DNA from: Gambelia wislizenii
Lineage: Eukaryota; Chordata; Lepidosauria; Squamata; Crotaphytidae
Length of the DNA: 64,000 nucleotides
Direction: 5' to 3'
Assembly (NCBI GenBank): GCA_030847615.1
Contig: JAUMIR010000003.1
Location: 59,195,001-59,259,000 of the forward strand
A program made the position numbers and the translations under genes. Below are positions 12,061 through 22,194 of this stretch, piece after piece. Every line of letters begins with the position of its first letter. Position 1 is the stretch's first letter. The notes under the pieces are model-generated. The model saw only the letters and a program-made list of their open reading frames with translations. It did no database searches and was not told the origin of the DNA.

Positions 12061-12064
12061 CCCC

Positions 12065-12176
12065 ATTCCTCAGCCTAACCTACCTGATAGGGTCGTTGTG
12101 ATGATAAAAATGGAGAGAATGAGGACCTTGAGATCCTTGGAGGAAAAATGGCATACAAATGCAATAAGTAAATAAG
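12065..12176 (+). mobile_element. 3' part of a tRNA-type SINE
   Basis: Text of the form 'ccTAACCTACCTgatAGGGTcgTTGTGAtGATAAAA', 'ccTTGAGAtccTTGGAG', then 'GCATACAAATGCAATAAGTAAATAA' as tail. This is the body and A-rich tail of a squamate SINE related to the one at 20753. The tRNA-like head is missing. Confidence 0.5.
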
Positions 12177-12181
12177 CTGTG

Positions 12182-12367
12182 AGCCTTTTCAGACTACACA
12201 GTTATAATGCTATATTCCACTTGAAATGCCATGGCAATACTCTGTAAAATCTTAGGATTTGCAGTTTAGGGAGGGGTATTTTGAATTGTCAGCCAGAGAG
12301 CTCTAGTCCCTCACCAACCAAACTACAAATCCTAGGATTCCATAGGATGCAGTTAAAGTGGAATATA
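12182..12367. mobile_element. Foldback DNA element, GGGCCCCTTTCACAC type, copy 1 (right end lost)
   Basis: Begins AGCCTTTTCAGACTACACAG, followed by 'TTATAATGCTAT' and 'ccatggcaat'. The second half repeats the first in inverted form (GGATTTGCAGTTTAG against CAAACTACAAATCCTAGG). It aligns with 13630-13850 and 24006-24222. The expected right end is absent because the Harbinger-like element starts at 12368; some matching text (CGCTATATAATT) follows that element at 12963. Confidence 0.65.
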
Positions 12368-12958
12368 GGGCTTGTCTATACAAGCCCCTGCCCAAAATGG
12401 AGTACCCCAGAGTAATGGCATTTTGCAGCAGGCTGTGACTTATACGAATGGTATTTTGCCCCTGCAAGCTTTGCATGCCCTTGGTGACCATGAGTGAATT
12501 ACTTGCATTCCTGCTGCTGCCAAACTTTTTTTAAAAACCTATTTGCACTGTGTGCTGGAGTGATATTTTGCATTTGCAACAAAAAAGTAAAGAGATGACA
12601 CCCCATTTTCTTGCCTTAGCACTCACTTACTAAGGTGAAAAATCAACATGGTGGCACCAGGCACTTGCCCTGTTAGCAAGCTCTACCTCTTACTCTCACC
12701 TGGCCAATCAGCTTTGTAGTTCCTCTCCTGTGGGAAAGCAATTCAAAGTGAATTGCTTGTCCCAACAAACAGGAATGTGCATTCCCCTCACTGTTTTTTT
12801 AAAACTCTGGGGAAAGCTGCGAAGACTTTTCCTTCAGAGTTTTTGATGTTTTTGCCCCCCCTCCTTCTGAATATGGTGACATGATGTGGGATCCCATTAA
12901 GACAGGTAGGATTCTCCTCTAGTTCTGTGTGGAGTATTTTCACCATTTAGACAGTCCC
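12368..12958 (-). mobile_element. Harbinger-like MITE, copy 1
   Basis: Left end GGGCTTGTCTATA, right end TTTAGACAGTCCC. The ends correspond, in opposite orientation, to those of the element at 52010-52600 (GGGGTTGTCTAAATGGC and ATAGACAAGGCC). Interior landmarks shared in inverted order include GGAATGTGCATTCC and CTCTGGGGAAAGCTGC. Length is 591 bp, as in the second copy. Flanks ATA and ATC would be a 3-bp target duplication with one mutation. No transposase is encoded. Confidence 0.7.
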
Positions 12959-12965
12959 ATCCCGC

Positions 12966-13115
12966 TATATAATTCTCTTGGGTATGTTGCTGTTTCCAGT
13001 GTGCTGATTGGCTGCTTAGGGGACTGACCAACCAATCACAGGTCTGCTGGCTAGCCAATCATCACACTGAGGGCAGGCCCAAGTAGCTTTCAAACATGGC
13101 GGCTGGAGAGGGAGA
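12966..13115 (+). mobile_element. Helitron-like 5' fragment (copy 3 of 3)
   Basis: TATATAATTCTCTTGGGTATG then TTGCTGTTTCCAGTGTGCTG, the same start as at 6752, followed by ATTGGCTGCTTAGG. It runs directly into the G-rich minisatellite at 13255. Boundary with the neighbouring Harbinger-like MITE is only a few bases. Confidence 0.4.
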
Positions 13116-13460
13116 GTAAATAGCATGGGGGTGGATGTGGTATGTGCGTGTGTGCTGGAGTGAAGGGGTGGAGGGCAGTTCGGCGGTGGGGGGGAGTTCG
13201 TTGGCAGGGGGTGAATTTGGTGGTGTGGGAGGTGAGTTTGGAGGAGGGGTGAATTCAGCAGTGGGGGGATATTTGGAGGCGGGAGGATGAGCGGCGGGGG
13301 GGCAGGACGAGCGGCAGGGGGGCAGAATGAGCGGCAGGGAGGCAGGACGAGTGGAAGGGTGCAAGACGAGTGGCGGGGGGGAAGGACGAGCAGTGGGGGG
13401 CAGGACAAGTGACGGGGGCAGGACGAGTGATGGGGGCAGGGTGAGCAATGGGAGGGCGAA
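13116..13460. repeat. G-rich minisatellite, unit about 19-20 bp
   Basis: From about 13255 the plus strand is a run of degenerate units of the form GGCAGGACGAGCGGCAGGG, with at least nine units to 13455. The preceding 13116-13254 is similarly G-rich but less regular. The complementary strand gives long proline/serine-rich open frames in three phases (for instance 13016-13498), which is a composition effect and not evidence for a protein. Runs of four or more G suggest quadruplex potential. Confidence 0.85.
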
Positions 13461-13629
13461 TTATCACTTTTGATGAGTCTTTCAAAATTTTGTTGCAATA
13501 TTTGTGTGTGGGGGGAAATATAGCTTTCAGTACCTGTATCTGTATCTATTTTTCTATACTATAATTTAATGTGTTTCTCCATCGATTTGTCTGCTATGCT
13601 ACATAAATCCATATAACTGATCACAGTAA

Positions 13630-13850
13630 GCCCTTTCTGACAATACAATTATAGCGCTGTGATCGCACTTTAACTGCCAAGGCAACATCCCATGGAACTC
13701 TGGAATTTGCAGTTTAGGGAGGCATATTAGAATTCTCAGTCAGAGAGCTCTAGAGACCCCCAAACTACAAACCCCAGGATTCCATAGGATAGAGATGAGG
13801 CAATTTAAAGTGGAATCATGGTGCTATAACTGTATAGTGTGAAGGGGCCC
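13630..13850. mobile_element. Foldback DNA element, GGGCCCCTTTCACAC type, copy 2
   Basis: Left end GCCCTTTCTGACAATACAAT, right end GTATAGTGTGAAGGGGCCC. The two halves are inverted repeats of each other: CACTTTAACTGCC against CAATTTAAAGTGG and GGAATTTGCAGTTTAGGGAG against CAAACTACAAACCCC. No coding capacity. The family looks like a hAT-type MITE by its ends; no 8-bp target duplication could be shown. Confidence 0.75.
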
Positions 13851-13934
13851 AGAGTTACTAAACCTAGCATGCACTATCTAATGAGACCAAAATGAAGACT
13901 GCAGTAAGGTTTCGGATGCATTCCATCTTGGCTT

Positions 13935-14490
13935 GCATTAACTTTTCTTTTTCTCTAAAATGCTAATTTATGAACCATTTTGACTATACTTGATATATAC
14001 TTGACTATACTGCACTTAGGTTGACATGTCAAATATTTTTGTGCAAGTTCAAGACTGATAGGCAAACCTTAGTTTTTTCCTCCCAGAAAATTGTTTTTAT
14101 CCCTTTCACCAGCAGGCAAAGATGTTTTTATTCAAGCCAGCTTTTAACATCTAAGCAGGGGGAGCTGCTTTATGGGGATGTTTTATCTATCTTTTTAAAC
14201 TTGTGTTTGCTTTTAAATTGTTTCTTATAATGTTTTATGTGGTTTTACTATTTTTAATTTTATTGTGAATATTTTTTTCAGACTGATTGTTTCTGGGAGT
14301 TGCCTTGGGTTTCATATTGAGAGAAAAGCAACATACAAAAGCAATAAATAAATTAATAATTTCCATTTTGCTTGGAACTTGCTTTCAATATATTTTACTG
14401 GTTGTAGGTAGTGTCACTCAAACTTATTTCCTCCAAAACATAAGCAAAACCACTGTTGTCAGTCCAGGTAATGACAGTAACTGAGCAGTG
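13935..14490 (+). repeat. Unclassified repeat family U2, copy 1 (interrupted)
   Basis: Aligns with 31675-31950. Shared blocks are TATGAACCATTTTG, CACTTAGGTTGACAT, GACTGATAG.CAAAC, CAGAAAATTG, TTCCATTTTGCTTGGA, TTGCTTTCAATA-like, TTCCTCCAAAACATAAGCAAAA and CACTGTTGTCAGTCCAGGTA. About 260 bp (14103-14363) interrupts this copy and is absent from the second. Confidence 0.7.
14103..14363 (+). mobile_element. L2-like 3' end inserted in U2
   Basis: Absent from the other U2 copy. It ends GTTGCCTTGGGTTTCATATT..GAGAGAAAAGCAACATAC followed by AAAGCAATAAATAAATTAAT, the 3' UTR and tail form common to L2-clade LINEs and their SINEs. It has no RT coding. Confidence 0.55.
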
Positions 14491-14779
14491 ACAGGATAAT
14501 GTTCTGGGACATCCTGACAGTACTGCTTTATGGATTGCTTCTACAAATAATTATATTCTTTCTTCTTAAAAGTAACATTCCACATTCTGGATTGATGTAT
14601 GATTGATTTGGCATGTCACTTGCATTCCCAGCTCAATATAATGAAATATTTACTCCCGATCTTTTGCAAGAAAATTCTGACATCTTCATCAACAATGCAA
14701 TTAGACATTATTATCATTCTGTGTATAATCTTCCATGAATTGAACAGAAGATATGCAGAGTTTTAACAAATGAATAAAA

Positions 14780-15354
14780 GGGACTTTATCAGATGAGTCA
14801 AATACGGAGTCATAACAACGCCACATAAACACGAAAGGATGCACATATCAGACAATGTTGCCTTTTTGCCTTTATGTCCCTGCCAAAAAACCAGTCATAT
14901 TTTACTGATGGCTTAAGCTGTTAATAGATCGGCTCTGCTGGTTTTTTGCTAGCATAGCCGGCGTATGTAACCTCGCGTCTTTTTCCCCACATACTTACCT
15001 CATGAATGGCCAGACCAGCCAGAACACTTCTGGGTGAGATCATGGCATCCAGGTAAGTGACATTTTTTAACCTTCCCTGGTTTACTTGGAAGTTTTAAAG
15101 TGTGTTTTTGTGCTTTGTGTAACTTTTTGGTTTTATGTTTTTTATGTTTGAATTTCCTGTGCAATGAAGTCTCGCAGGATTTCAAACAAGGAAGTGAATG
15201 GGGCTTTGTTCACTTCCTCCTTCATTGCTGGGGAAGCCTTTGCCAGGAGAGAAGGTAAGTCTGCGGGGGGGGGGGGGTCTTTTGCTGGCATAAAAATGGA
15301 TTTTTTTTTATGCTGGCAAAAGAACATTTAAAGGGGCTCGTCTGATAAAGTCTC
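14780..15354 (+). mobile_element. MITE-S copy 1
   Basis: Left end GGGACTTTATCAGATG, right end CGTCTGATAAAGTCTC, flanked by AAA on both sides (14777-14779 and 15355-15357). Interior blocks shared with other copies: TTAATAGATCGGCTCTG, CCAGAACACTTCTGGGTGAGAT, GGAAGTGAATGGGGCTTTGT with its inverted echo CACTTCCTCC, and TTTTGCTGGCATAAAAA with its inverted partner TTTATGCTGGCAAAAG. It is rich in internal small palindromes and encodes nothing. Confidence 0.85.
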
Positions 15355-15357
15355 AAA

Positions 15358-16714
15358 TCTCCAAGTCAGTAGTATTTTCCTTTGTTTGTTTCCCTGTCAC
15401 TATAGAGTTTACAGGTAAGAATTATTTTACTTTATTTTCCATTTTGACCAAAAACTTTCCCTAGCATGGCTTCACAAGATACAGAGGCCTTCCCACTACC
15501 TGAATTTAATTCAAACCATTCTGCAATGTTCTAATATTAATCCTTTCATTTTGGTTTTAAGTTACTGCATGTATGGCACAATGGAAATGGTTTTTTTTCA
15601 AACATAAATTAGAAACATATTGAGAAAGTAAACCCACTCCCTTCAGTGCAGAATGAAGCTATTTAAGTAACTTCCTAACTAAAATGGAATTATATTATTT
15701 CACCCAAAATTGCAGATCAGTAGAGGAAAGAAGAGTTATTATCCAGACTACCAGAATTTGAAGGTGCACTTTTTCATTGGTTGTCTACAGTGTTCCTGCT
15801 ACAGTTTTTTTCTGATTTGGAAATGAAATCACTTTATTTTCCTATAAAGTGAAATGGAACCTGATCAGAACACATTTTCTATGGATTGAGCTCTCTCTGT
15901 CTGTGCCTCAGTAACATCATCAACAAGCCATGGACCCAAATTCTGTGTGGTTAGGGCTTCCTTCTGAGGCAGAAAAAGTTGCTGCTTTGAACTACAACTC
16001 CCAAAATCTCCCAGCCAGCATGGACACTTGATGATCATTATTCATTCTTCTAAGCTTTTGCCTGAGCAAGCCATCTGGGTCTTGCTCAGTTTTCATCAGT
16101 GTCAGAGAATATAGTATATGGCTGCAGCAATTGCACATTTGAATGTAGTAGTCCAAGGATGGGAATCATGCATCCCTCCATATGTTTCACTGTTGGCGTA
16201 TACTGGCTGGGGTTGCTGGGAGTTACATTCCAGCAATCATTTTACATCATTTTAAACTATTTTAATTAATTTTAATCTGTCCTTTTTTAACATGTTAATT
16301 TCTGTATAACTTTTTAGCTTTTAAAAATAGTTTTATTGTTTACAATGTTTATAATCAGGTTGCTTTTATTGTACACCTACCTGAGATCTTTAGCTAGAAG
16401 GTGGGATAGAAATATTTTAATAAACAAATAAACAAACAACATCTTAGGTGCTACCTGATTCCCCCCCCCCCATGGTATTCTCTGTCCCTCCTAATTTCGG
16501 TATCCCTGCCAGGCTGTTAGACTACAAAAAATATGTGCAGAATGGGACATAGATTATCTTCATAACCTTAATTTCCTTTTTAAAAATTGGTAACAGAACT
16601 GGCAAGAACCTGATTCCTTCAAAATTATGTGAACTTGTTGCCCTAATTGGAGGGGAAATAGATTTGTAGAACGGCTCTTGGCTTCTTCCCCTATAATTTG
16701 CTTCTCTGATTCAT
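15358..16714. other. Mostly unique sequence with two short repeat traces
   Basis: At 15984-16025 there is foldback text (GAACTACAACTCCCAAAATC, CCCAGCCAGCATGG). At 16165-16235 another 'tgggagttacattcc' fragment occurs. At 16366-16440 an L2/SINE-type tail occurs (CCTGAGATCTTTAG, GGTGGGATAGAAAT, AATAAACAAATAAAC). No gene recognised. Confidence 0.45.
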
Positions 16715-17075
16715 TTTAGTGATTTTAGGACATTTCCATACCCTCAAAATGTCCTAATTTGGCAGACAGTCCTGACACTGTCATTCCACTTTTCCAGCTG
16801 CTTTTTAAAAAATCCCAATCTCTCTCTCCTCCTCCCACTTTTCACCTTTTCCCTTAGGTTATTAATTGGTGCAAACTATGTCCAAAGTACAAAAATAATT
16901 TATACTCAGCAGCATGGAAGAGAAGAGGAGGCAGAATCTTGCCCTTCCCTGAAGGCTCAGGCAAAAACAAACGGCTGCAACCTCTCCTAGCATGTGTGTT
17001 CTTCCTCGTTAATAACTTTTGCCATCTTGACCACACTCCAATGTTGCTTGGCCACAGTTTTCATATGTGAAATGT
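16715..17075 (+). repeat. Unclassified repeat family U1, copy 2
   Basis: Same order of blocks as copy 1 and copy 3: GGCAGAATCTTGCCC, GGCAAAAACAAACGGCTGCA, CCTCTCCTAGC, TTCTTCCTCGTTAATAACTT, CATCTTGACCACACTCC, GTTGCTTGGCCACAG and TATGTGAAATGTTGGAAG. It extends leftward to about 16715 through CTGCTTTTTAAAAAATCCCA, which matches CTGCTTTTAAAATGCCCCA in copy 3. Confidence 0.7.
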
Positions 17076-17079
17076 TGGA

Positions 17080-18360
17080 AGATATGCATTTACTTAACAC
17101 TAAATGTGGGTGAAAATAGGATTTACCTCTCATTATCCATGCTCAGGATTGTACCAGTAATTCTCACCCCAACACAAGACATTTTGTAATCCATGTGCAT
17201 CTTTGGAGTTTTATAAGACATTCTTATTACTGTCACCAATTTGCTGGGGAAAATGGCTGTTGAAACAAGACATTTCAGCATGACTAAAACAGCTTTGAGA
17301 TGAAACAGGTGAGACAGTTAACAACTGGTTAGACCAGTTTGTTTGTAGTCCTCAAAAGCTGTATGATAGCTTGAAAAGAAAAGAGGAAGGAAGAACTTAG
17401 GTATCAGCAATAAAAATGTTTGTTTATCTATTTTCTTAAGATAGTTATAGGCTACTTTTTCACTGTCCAGCAAGGTTGACAAATAACCATAAGAAGCAGA
17501 AGTAATACAAGCCAACAGTAAGATCAGTCACCAGCAATCTGGCCGCTGTCCCAAGCAACTAACCTGATAAGCCTGATAAGACTTCATTCCACAACCTCAG
17601 TATAACTACTGGGAAAAAAGAAAGCTGTATTCTGAGTGGTCAGGCCAAAATTCAATTGTTACTCCTAACTAGAAAAGACCCACTTAGTCTGTGGTAAACC
17701 AACACTTTTCTACTTGGGACTAACAATTGGATTTAGACCTCAGTGTTTCTGCTTGGGGTAGGCATCACAGATTATAAAGCGTACTGCTTTGACTCAGCAA
17801 GTCACTGATGGCGTAAGGCACCATATGGGGAAAAACAGCTGTGAATCTTCCAAACCAGATAAAGCTTTAAGACTGAAACTTCCATCTTACATCAGGCCTG
17901 GAAACAATTTGGCAACTGGTAGTGAGCTATGGTTTTGCCTCCCAATGTCTATTAAAGCCACCCCTCCCCCAAAGCTGCTTGAGGCCCTCAGCTCCTTCAA
18001 ATTGTCCAAACTGCCCTTTGACTGCCCCCTGCACCAAAAGAGCACCAAAAGAATGTTTTTTCAATAGGTTGAAGGGTCCCACTGCACTGTTTAACCTCAG
18101 GAAAAGTCCATTTTTCAAAATCAGCAGTAGACTTACATTTTTCAATATTGGGGTGGGGGAGTGCTGGCATGCTCTTAATAAGTTACAATGGTGTACATCC
18201 AACATAAGCCACTGTAACTCACTTTTTTGTGGAGGTTAGAATTCTGTACCAACTGTAAAGTTACCAATATCCCCCCAACCCACCTTTTCTCTGCTGCAAC
18301 CCCCCAACACAACCATTTCCTGGCTGGTGGTGTGCAGGGGGAGTGACAGAGAAGTGTTGA
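17080..18360. other. Sequence without recognised features
   Basis: Open frames at 17789-18239 overlap in several phases and on both strands and show no domain or periodicity that I recognise. Composition is somewhat more GC-rich than average. Possibly an unrecognised repeat. Confidence 0.35.
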
Positions 18361-18525
18361 GCTGAGACACACAGCAATGACCTGATCTTCACTGACCACC
18401 TGGATGTCCCTGAGGATGATGTCATTGCTGTGAATCCCACTATTGGAAAACAGCTGGATGCCTCTCTGTCACCCACCCTAGTCTCCACTGGCCAAGAAAT
18501 GGGCCATGCAACAGAGGAAAGGTGA
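18361..18525 (+). other. Weak exon-like open segment
   Basis: One frame is open for 54 codons from 18361, reading ...DVPEDDVIAVNPTIGKQ..., and ends at AGG TGA where the bases AAAG|GTGAGT form a good splice-donor match (18521/18522). However, an in-frame TGA sits directly before it (18358-18360), and no acceptor with a pyrimidine tract enters in the right phase. I do not recognise the peptide. It may be chance. Confidence 0.15.
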
Positions 18526-19568
18526 GTTGGGGGTTGGACAGGAGATACATTGTAATTACATGTGTTCAATAAGTCTCCTGATCTAGGATCTCAGCCTTAT
18601 TAGCATTTTTGGCTGTCAATACAGCCTCTGGAAGGTCCCAAGGACAGAAAATTAGCCTCAAACCTACTGTGTTAGCTCATTCCTGGTCTACCAGAAGGTA
18701 TACTGAAATGCACACATAAGGCTCCTCCCTACATGAGGGGAACTGATGAGTCCAGGCTCTCTCCCTCATGTAGAAGAGCTCTATGTACAGACATCACCAC
18801 ATGCATTCATCAGCATATATCATAGAACTCCTTTGCACCCACTGAGTGTGCAGCTGCTGCATGGTTGTGAGCAGTTTGTCCAGTGATGGGACTTGACCTA
18901 CCAATTTCACTTGGTAAAAAATTAAAGTGACGAGAATCCGAGGATGGCTTGTTTTCTCTAATGGGTATATTAAAGGAGAAAGTTGAAAACCATCATTCTA
19001 GTTCACTCAAGGCTCCCTGATGGAAAACCATAAGCTCAATTTAGACAGCGTCTTGGTTGACCTTTTTTTTTTTCATACACATGTCAAACTGCTTGAAACA
19101 AAGGGAGATCAAACATCCCACTTTCTGCTCAAGGTACTGAGTGCCAAAGAGGAAGGTGACAACAGATACAAAATCCAGCTGAATGCTCCTTCTGGATCAG
19201 GTTTATTTATTTATTCTTAATGGTGCACCTGTTTGCAGGCTCTGAATGTGATGCTGACATGGTGCCAAAGGAAAAATGAGGGTGGAGGCAGAGAGAAGAG
19301 CACAGGCAAATGTTCTGTGTCTTATAGTTGGGCTGTTTTAAATGTTTCCATTAATCTTTTTTTCAAAAAACTTTTTAAAAAGTTTAACACATTTATAAAA
19401 ATATGGGAAAGAGGTTGAAGGAAAAGGAGAAAAATCGCCAGCAAGAACTCTGTGACTGACAGGGCTGGAGTTTGTTTTCCCTTGGGTTAACCAATCACAT
19501 CCTATGGAATATTGTGAAGTAGGGCTGGAGTGAAGAGGTGAGGAGTGAAGGCATGTGGAGCAGAAAAA

Positions 19569-19570
<2 letters not shown>

Positions 19571-19606
<36 letters not shown>
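19571..19606. repeat. (GT)n microsatellite
   Basis: Eighteen uninterrupted dinucleotide units. Confidence 0.98.
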
Positions 19607-19609
<3 letters not shown>

Positions 19610-19993
19610 ATCCCATCTTTCTCTCAATATGGGGCCCAAGGAGGCTTCAAATATAAGTTAAAACAAAATACAGCTAAAACAGTGGATAATGCAAAAGTTA
19701 AATCATATTAAAAACATTAAAAGTATTTTTGAAAGGCTGTAAAAGTATAATAATGATGAAAATACAGTGCAAGACACTTCCATTAAAAGACCTTCTGCAA
19801 CAGAACAGACAATTAGCATTCAAAGGCCTTGGTAAACAGAAATGTGGAAAAGAGAGCAAAGACAGAGCCAACAGTTAGTTAAGATAGTAAGATGGCGAAC
19901 TAGCTGGCTAAGAGGAGACTGGTAATAGTTAGGGAACCTGCCATCTGAGAGGATGATGATAATAGTTCCTTAAGATTCTGGCCAGCTGGGATG

Positions 19994-20028
19994 AGGTAGG
20001 TAGGTAGGTAGGTAGGTAGGTAGGTAGG
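19994..20028. repeat. (AGGT)n microsatellite
   Basis: About eight perfect tetranucleotide units. Confidence 0.97.
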
Positions 20029-20749
20029 AAAGAGTGCTGCATGAGTTCAGGGAAAATTAGGGAAAGATATCATTGTACCAAAGAGAACTAGAAAGGTAAA
20101 CACCCTGATAATGTTATGCATTTCAGAGAAAACTTGAAATAAAACCTTTCTCTTTTTCCTTTTGTTAACTGCCTGCATCTATTCTCTTGATCTTGGCTAT
20201 GTACGAATAGAGGCACAGAGTACATCTGCTGATATATTTATGATTACCTTATTCCCCTGAAGATAACCTGTTAGAAGGTTCTAAGGAAGGGAACAGGTGG
20301 GGCAGAGACTGTGGGGCAAGAAATAAGGTATCACTAGGTCTGTCACAAATGCCTATGGTGTAGCAAAGGATGGGCGTACTCCTGAACCCAGAGGATGAAA
20401 CTCTCCCCCAGCTCTTCTGGAGCTCGGGGGGGGGGGTTTGCAATGCACTGTTACAGTCACCATTGTGAGTCTCTGGAAGTGATAACGCATCATTTCCAGT
20501 CACCTTTGGGGCTATTCTGGAGGAGTTTAGTTGTTGCAGGGTGGGGAGCCCCCGAGAACAAAATGCCACAACTCCCAAAGAGATGTTTATCCATTTATGT
20601 GAATTGTTTTGTTTTGCCCCCAAATGACTTTTTCCAACTAAAGAAGATTGAAACAAGGTGCTGGGATCTTTAGGGGGATGCTGAGTATCTCAAAGGTCAC
20701 ATGGGACACCTCAAACAACTGCACAATTGCTGTAGGCACAGTTCCCACC

Positions 20750-20912
20750 CCAGTGTAGTAGTTAGAGTTTCAAACTAGAACAGAAGGAGACGGGGGTTCA
20801 CATCCCCACTCACAGGGTTGCTGAAAAGCAAAAAGGAGGACAGAAAATCTTGTGTGCTGCCTTGGGCTCCGTGAATGAAGGATGGTATAAAAGTCTAATA
20901 AATATATGAATA
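20750..20912 (+). mobile_element. tRNA-derived SINE with L2/CR1-type tail
   Basis: The head has tRNA promoter-like text: AGTGTAGTAGTTAGAG (A box region) and GGGGGTTCACATCCCC (B box, GGTTCxAnnCC). The body has CACAGGGTTGCTGAAAAG, and the tail CTGCCTTGGGCTCCGTGAAT then GGTATAAAAGTCTAATAAAT. A pol III-transcribed, LINE-mobilised element. Confidence 0.7.
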
Positions 20913-21315
20913 ACAGTGGCAACAAGCAGCAAAAAGTTAAGAGTGTGACTGTTGAACCCTTGAAATCACTGCATAGTGTACTTAACACTGTGCTGGACTG
21001 TGCTTACGAGAAAGCAGTTCTTTCATCCTGATCCAATTCCTAAGTGCACTATCACTTCACATGGGGCTGGTTTTCAAGATGTGATCTTTGGAGCAGAATG
21101 TTTACACCTCTGGAAATCTCAGATTGCTTTGCTTGGTTGGTGAAGTCACATCCTTAGGGAACATTGCCTAATAACTCTATCAGTATAACCAGTTGTTGCT
21201 GTTATTCTCTCCTAATTCATATGTATGAGTATGAGTTAAATTGGTCTTGTGAATAGTTCAGTGCCCAGGTCACAAATAATTTGATTCTGGGGAAGGGAAA
21301 GATTACATAGATCTA

Positions 21316-21914
21316 GGAGATTATCAGACAGGAACACACAAAAGTTCCTGTCCTACTATTAAAAACAAAAAACAAAAAAACAACATCCTGTCCTGGCACA
21401 ATAACCAAAATTATCAGACCTACCTTGAGTAGCATCAACAGGCAGACCAGGCATGACCGGAGCTCTAACAGAGCTCTGTTCACTTCCTGGTTTGAAATCT
21501 TGTCAATTCTTGCAAGAAGACGCGACGTGGCAAATTTAAAAAAACAAAACATAAATAAAAACAAAAAAAGTACACACAAGCACAGAAACACACTTTACAC
21601 AGTACAAGTAACCTGGGGAGGTTCATAAAAAGAGCGTAGCTTACCTGGTTTTCACAATCTCACCTGGAAGTGTTCTGGCAGAGCCGCCCATTTATGCTGT
21701 ATTCATGGGAGACAATGGTGCAAGGTTTCAGATGAGGGCAATGCCAGCACCAAAATGAAATGGGGAAATCTATTGTTGGCTTGGCCCATCAATGAAAAGA
21801 AACACCATAGTTATGCCAGTGGAACGCAAAAGGAGGACATTGTCTAATATTGGCAGCCTTTTGTGTTCCTTTGGCATTGTTATCATGCCATATTTGCTGC
21901 CTCTGGTAATCTCC
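21316..21914 (-). mobile_element. MITE-S copy 2
   Basis: Left end GGAGATTATCAGACAGG, right end GGTAATCTCC, flanked by CTA on both sides (21313-21315 and 21915-21917). It is 599 bp. Interior text matches copy 1 in inverse: ACAGAGCTCTGTTCACTTCC, TCTCACCTGGAAGTGTTCTGGC, CAAGCACAGAAACACAC. A second inner ATTATCAGACC lies at 21411. The right part (21720-21900) is not shared with copy 1. Confidence 0.85.
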
Positions 21915-21952
21915 CTAGTTTAAGCCCTGTGGTTTTGAGCTATAATCGGGAT

Positions 21953-22190
21953 TTGTTGTTGTTGTTGCATGCCTTCGAGTCATTTCTGATTTATGTTGAC
22001 CCTAAGGTAAACCTATCCTAGGTTTTTCATGGCAGATTTGTTCAGAGTGGGTTTGCACTTGCCTTCCTCTGAGGCTGAAAGAGTGTGACTTGCCCATGGT
22101 CTCCCAGTGGGTTTCCATGTCCAAGGGGAGATTAGAATCCTCGTCTGATAGTGTCCTAGTCAAACCACTACACCATGCTGACTCCCATAA
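21953..22190 (-). mobile_element. Sauria-type (ACA-tailed) SINE, copy 1
   Basis: The plus strand starts with (TTG)n and GCATGCCTTCGAGTCATTTC, then GACCCTAAGGTAAACCTAT, TTTGTTCAGAGTGGGTTTGC, CTTGCCTTCCTCTGAGGCTG, TGACTTGCCCATGGTCTCCC and ends AAACCACTACACCATGCTGA. The reverse complement is a tRNA-like head, unique body and (ACA)n tail. Distribution of this family is what suggests a squamate. Confidence 0.9.
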
Positions 22191-22194
22191 TCAA

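Larger units (their letters stand above)
18526..20745. other. Unique sequence with simple repeats
   Basis: No gene recognised. Contains (GT)n at 19571-19606 and (AGGT)n at 19994-20028. Between 19617 and 19740 there is an inverted L2/SINE-type tail (CAATATGGGGCCCAAGGAGG, then TAAAACA-rich sequence). A run of ten G lies at about 20427. Confidence 0.5.

Noticed and set aside
13016..13498. 160-residue proline-rich open frame on the minus strand, with two overlapping long frames
   Set aside because: It is read from the complement of a G-rich minisatellite; three phases are open at once and there is no domain. Composition explains it.
17789..18239. Overlapping frames of 92-105 residues on both strands
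   Set aside because: Open in several phases and both strands with no motif; probably slightly GC-rich sequence or an unknown repeat.
20753..20800. Possible tRNA gene from A/B-box text
   Set aside because: The promoter boxes belong to a SINE; no cloverleaf can be drawn.
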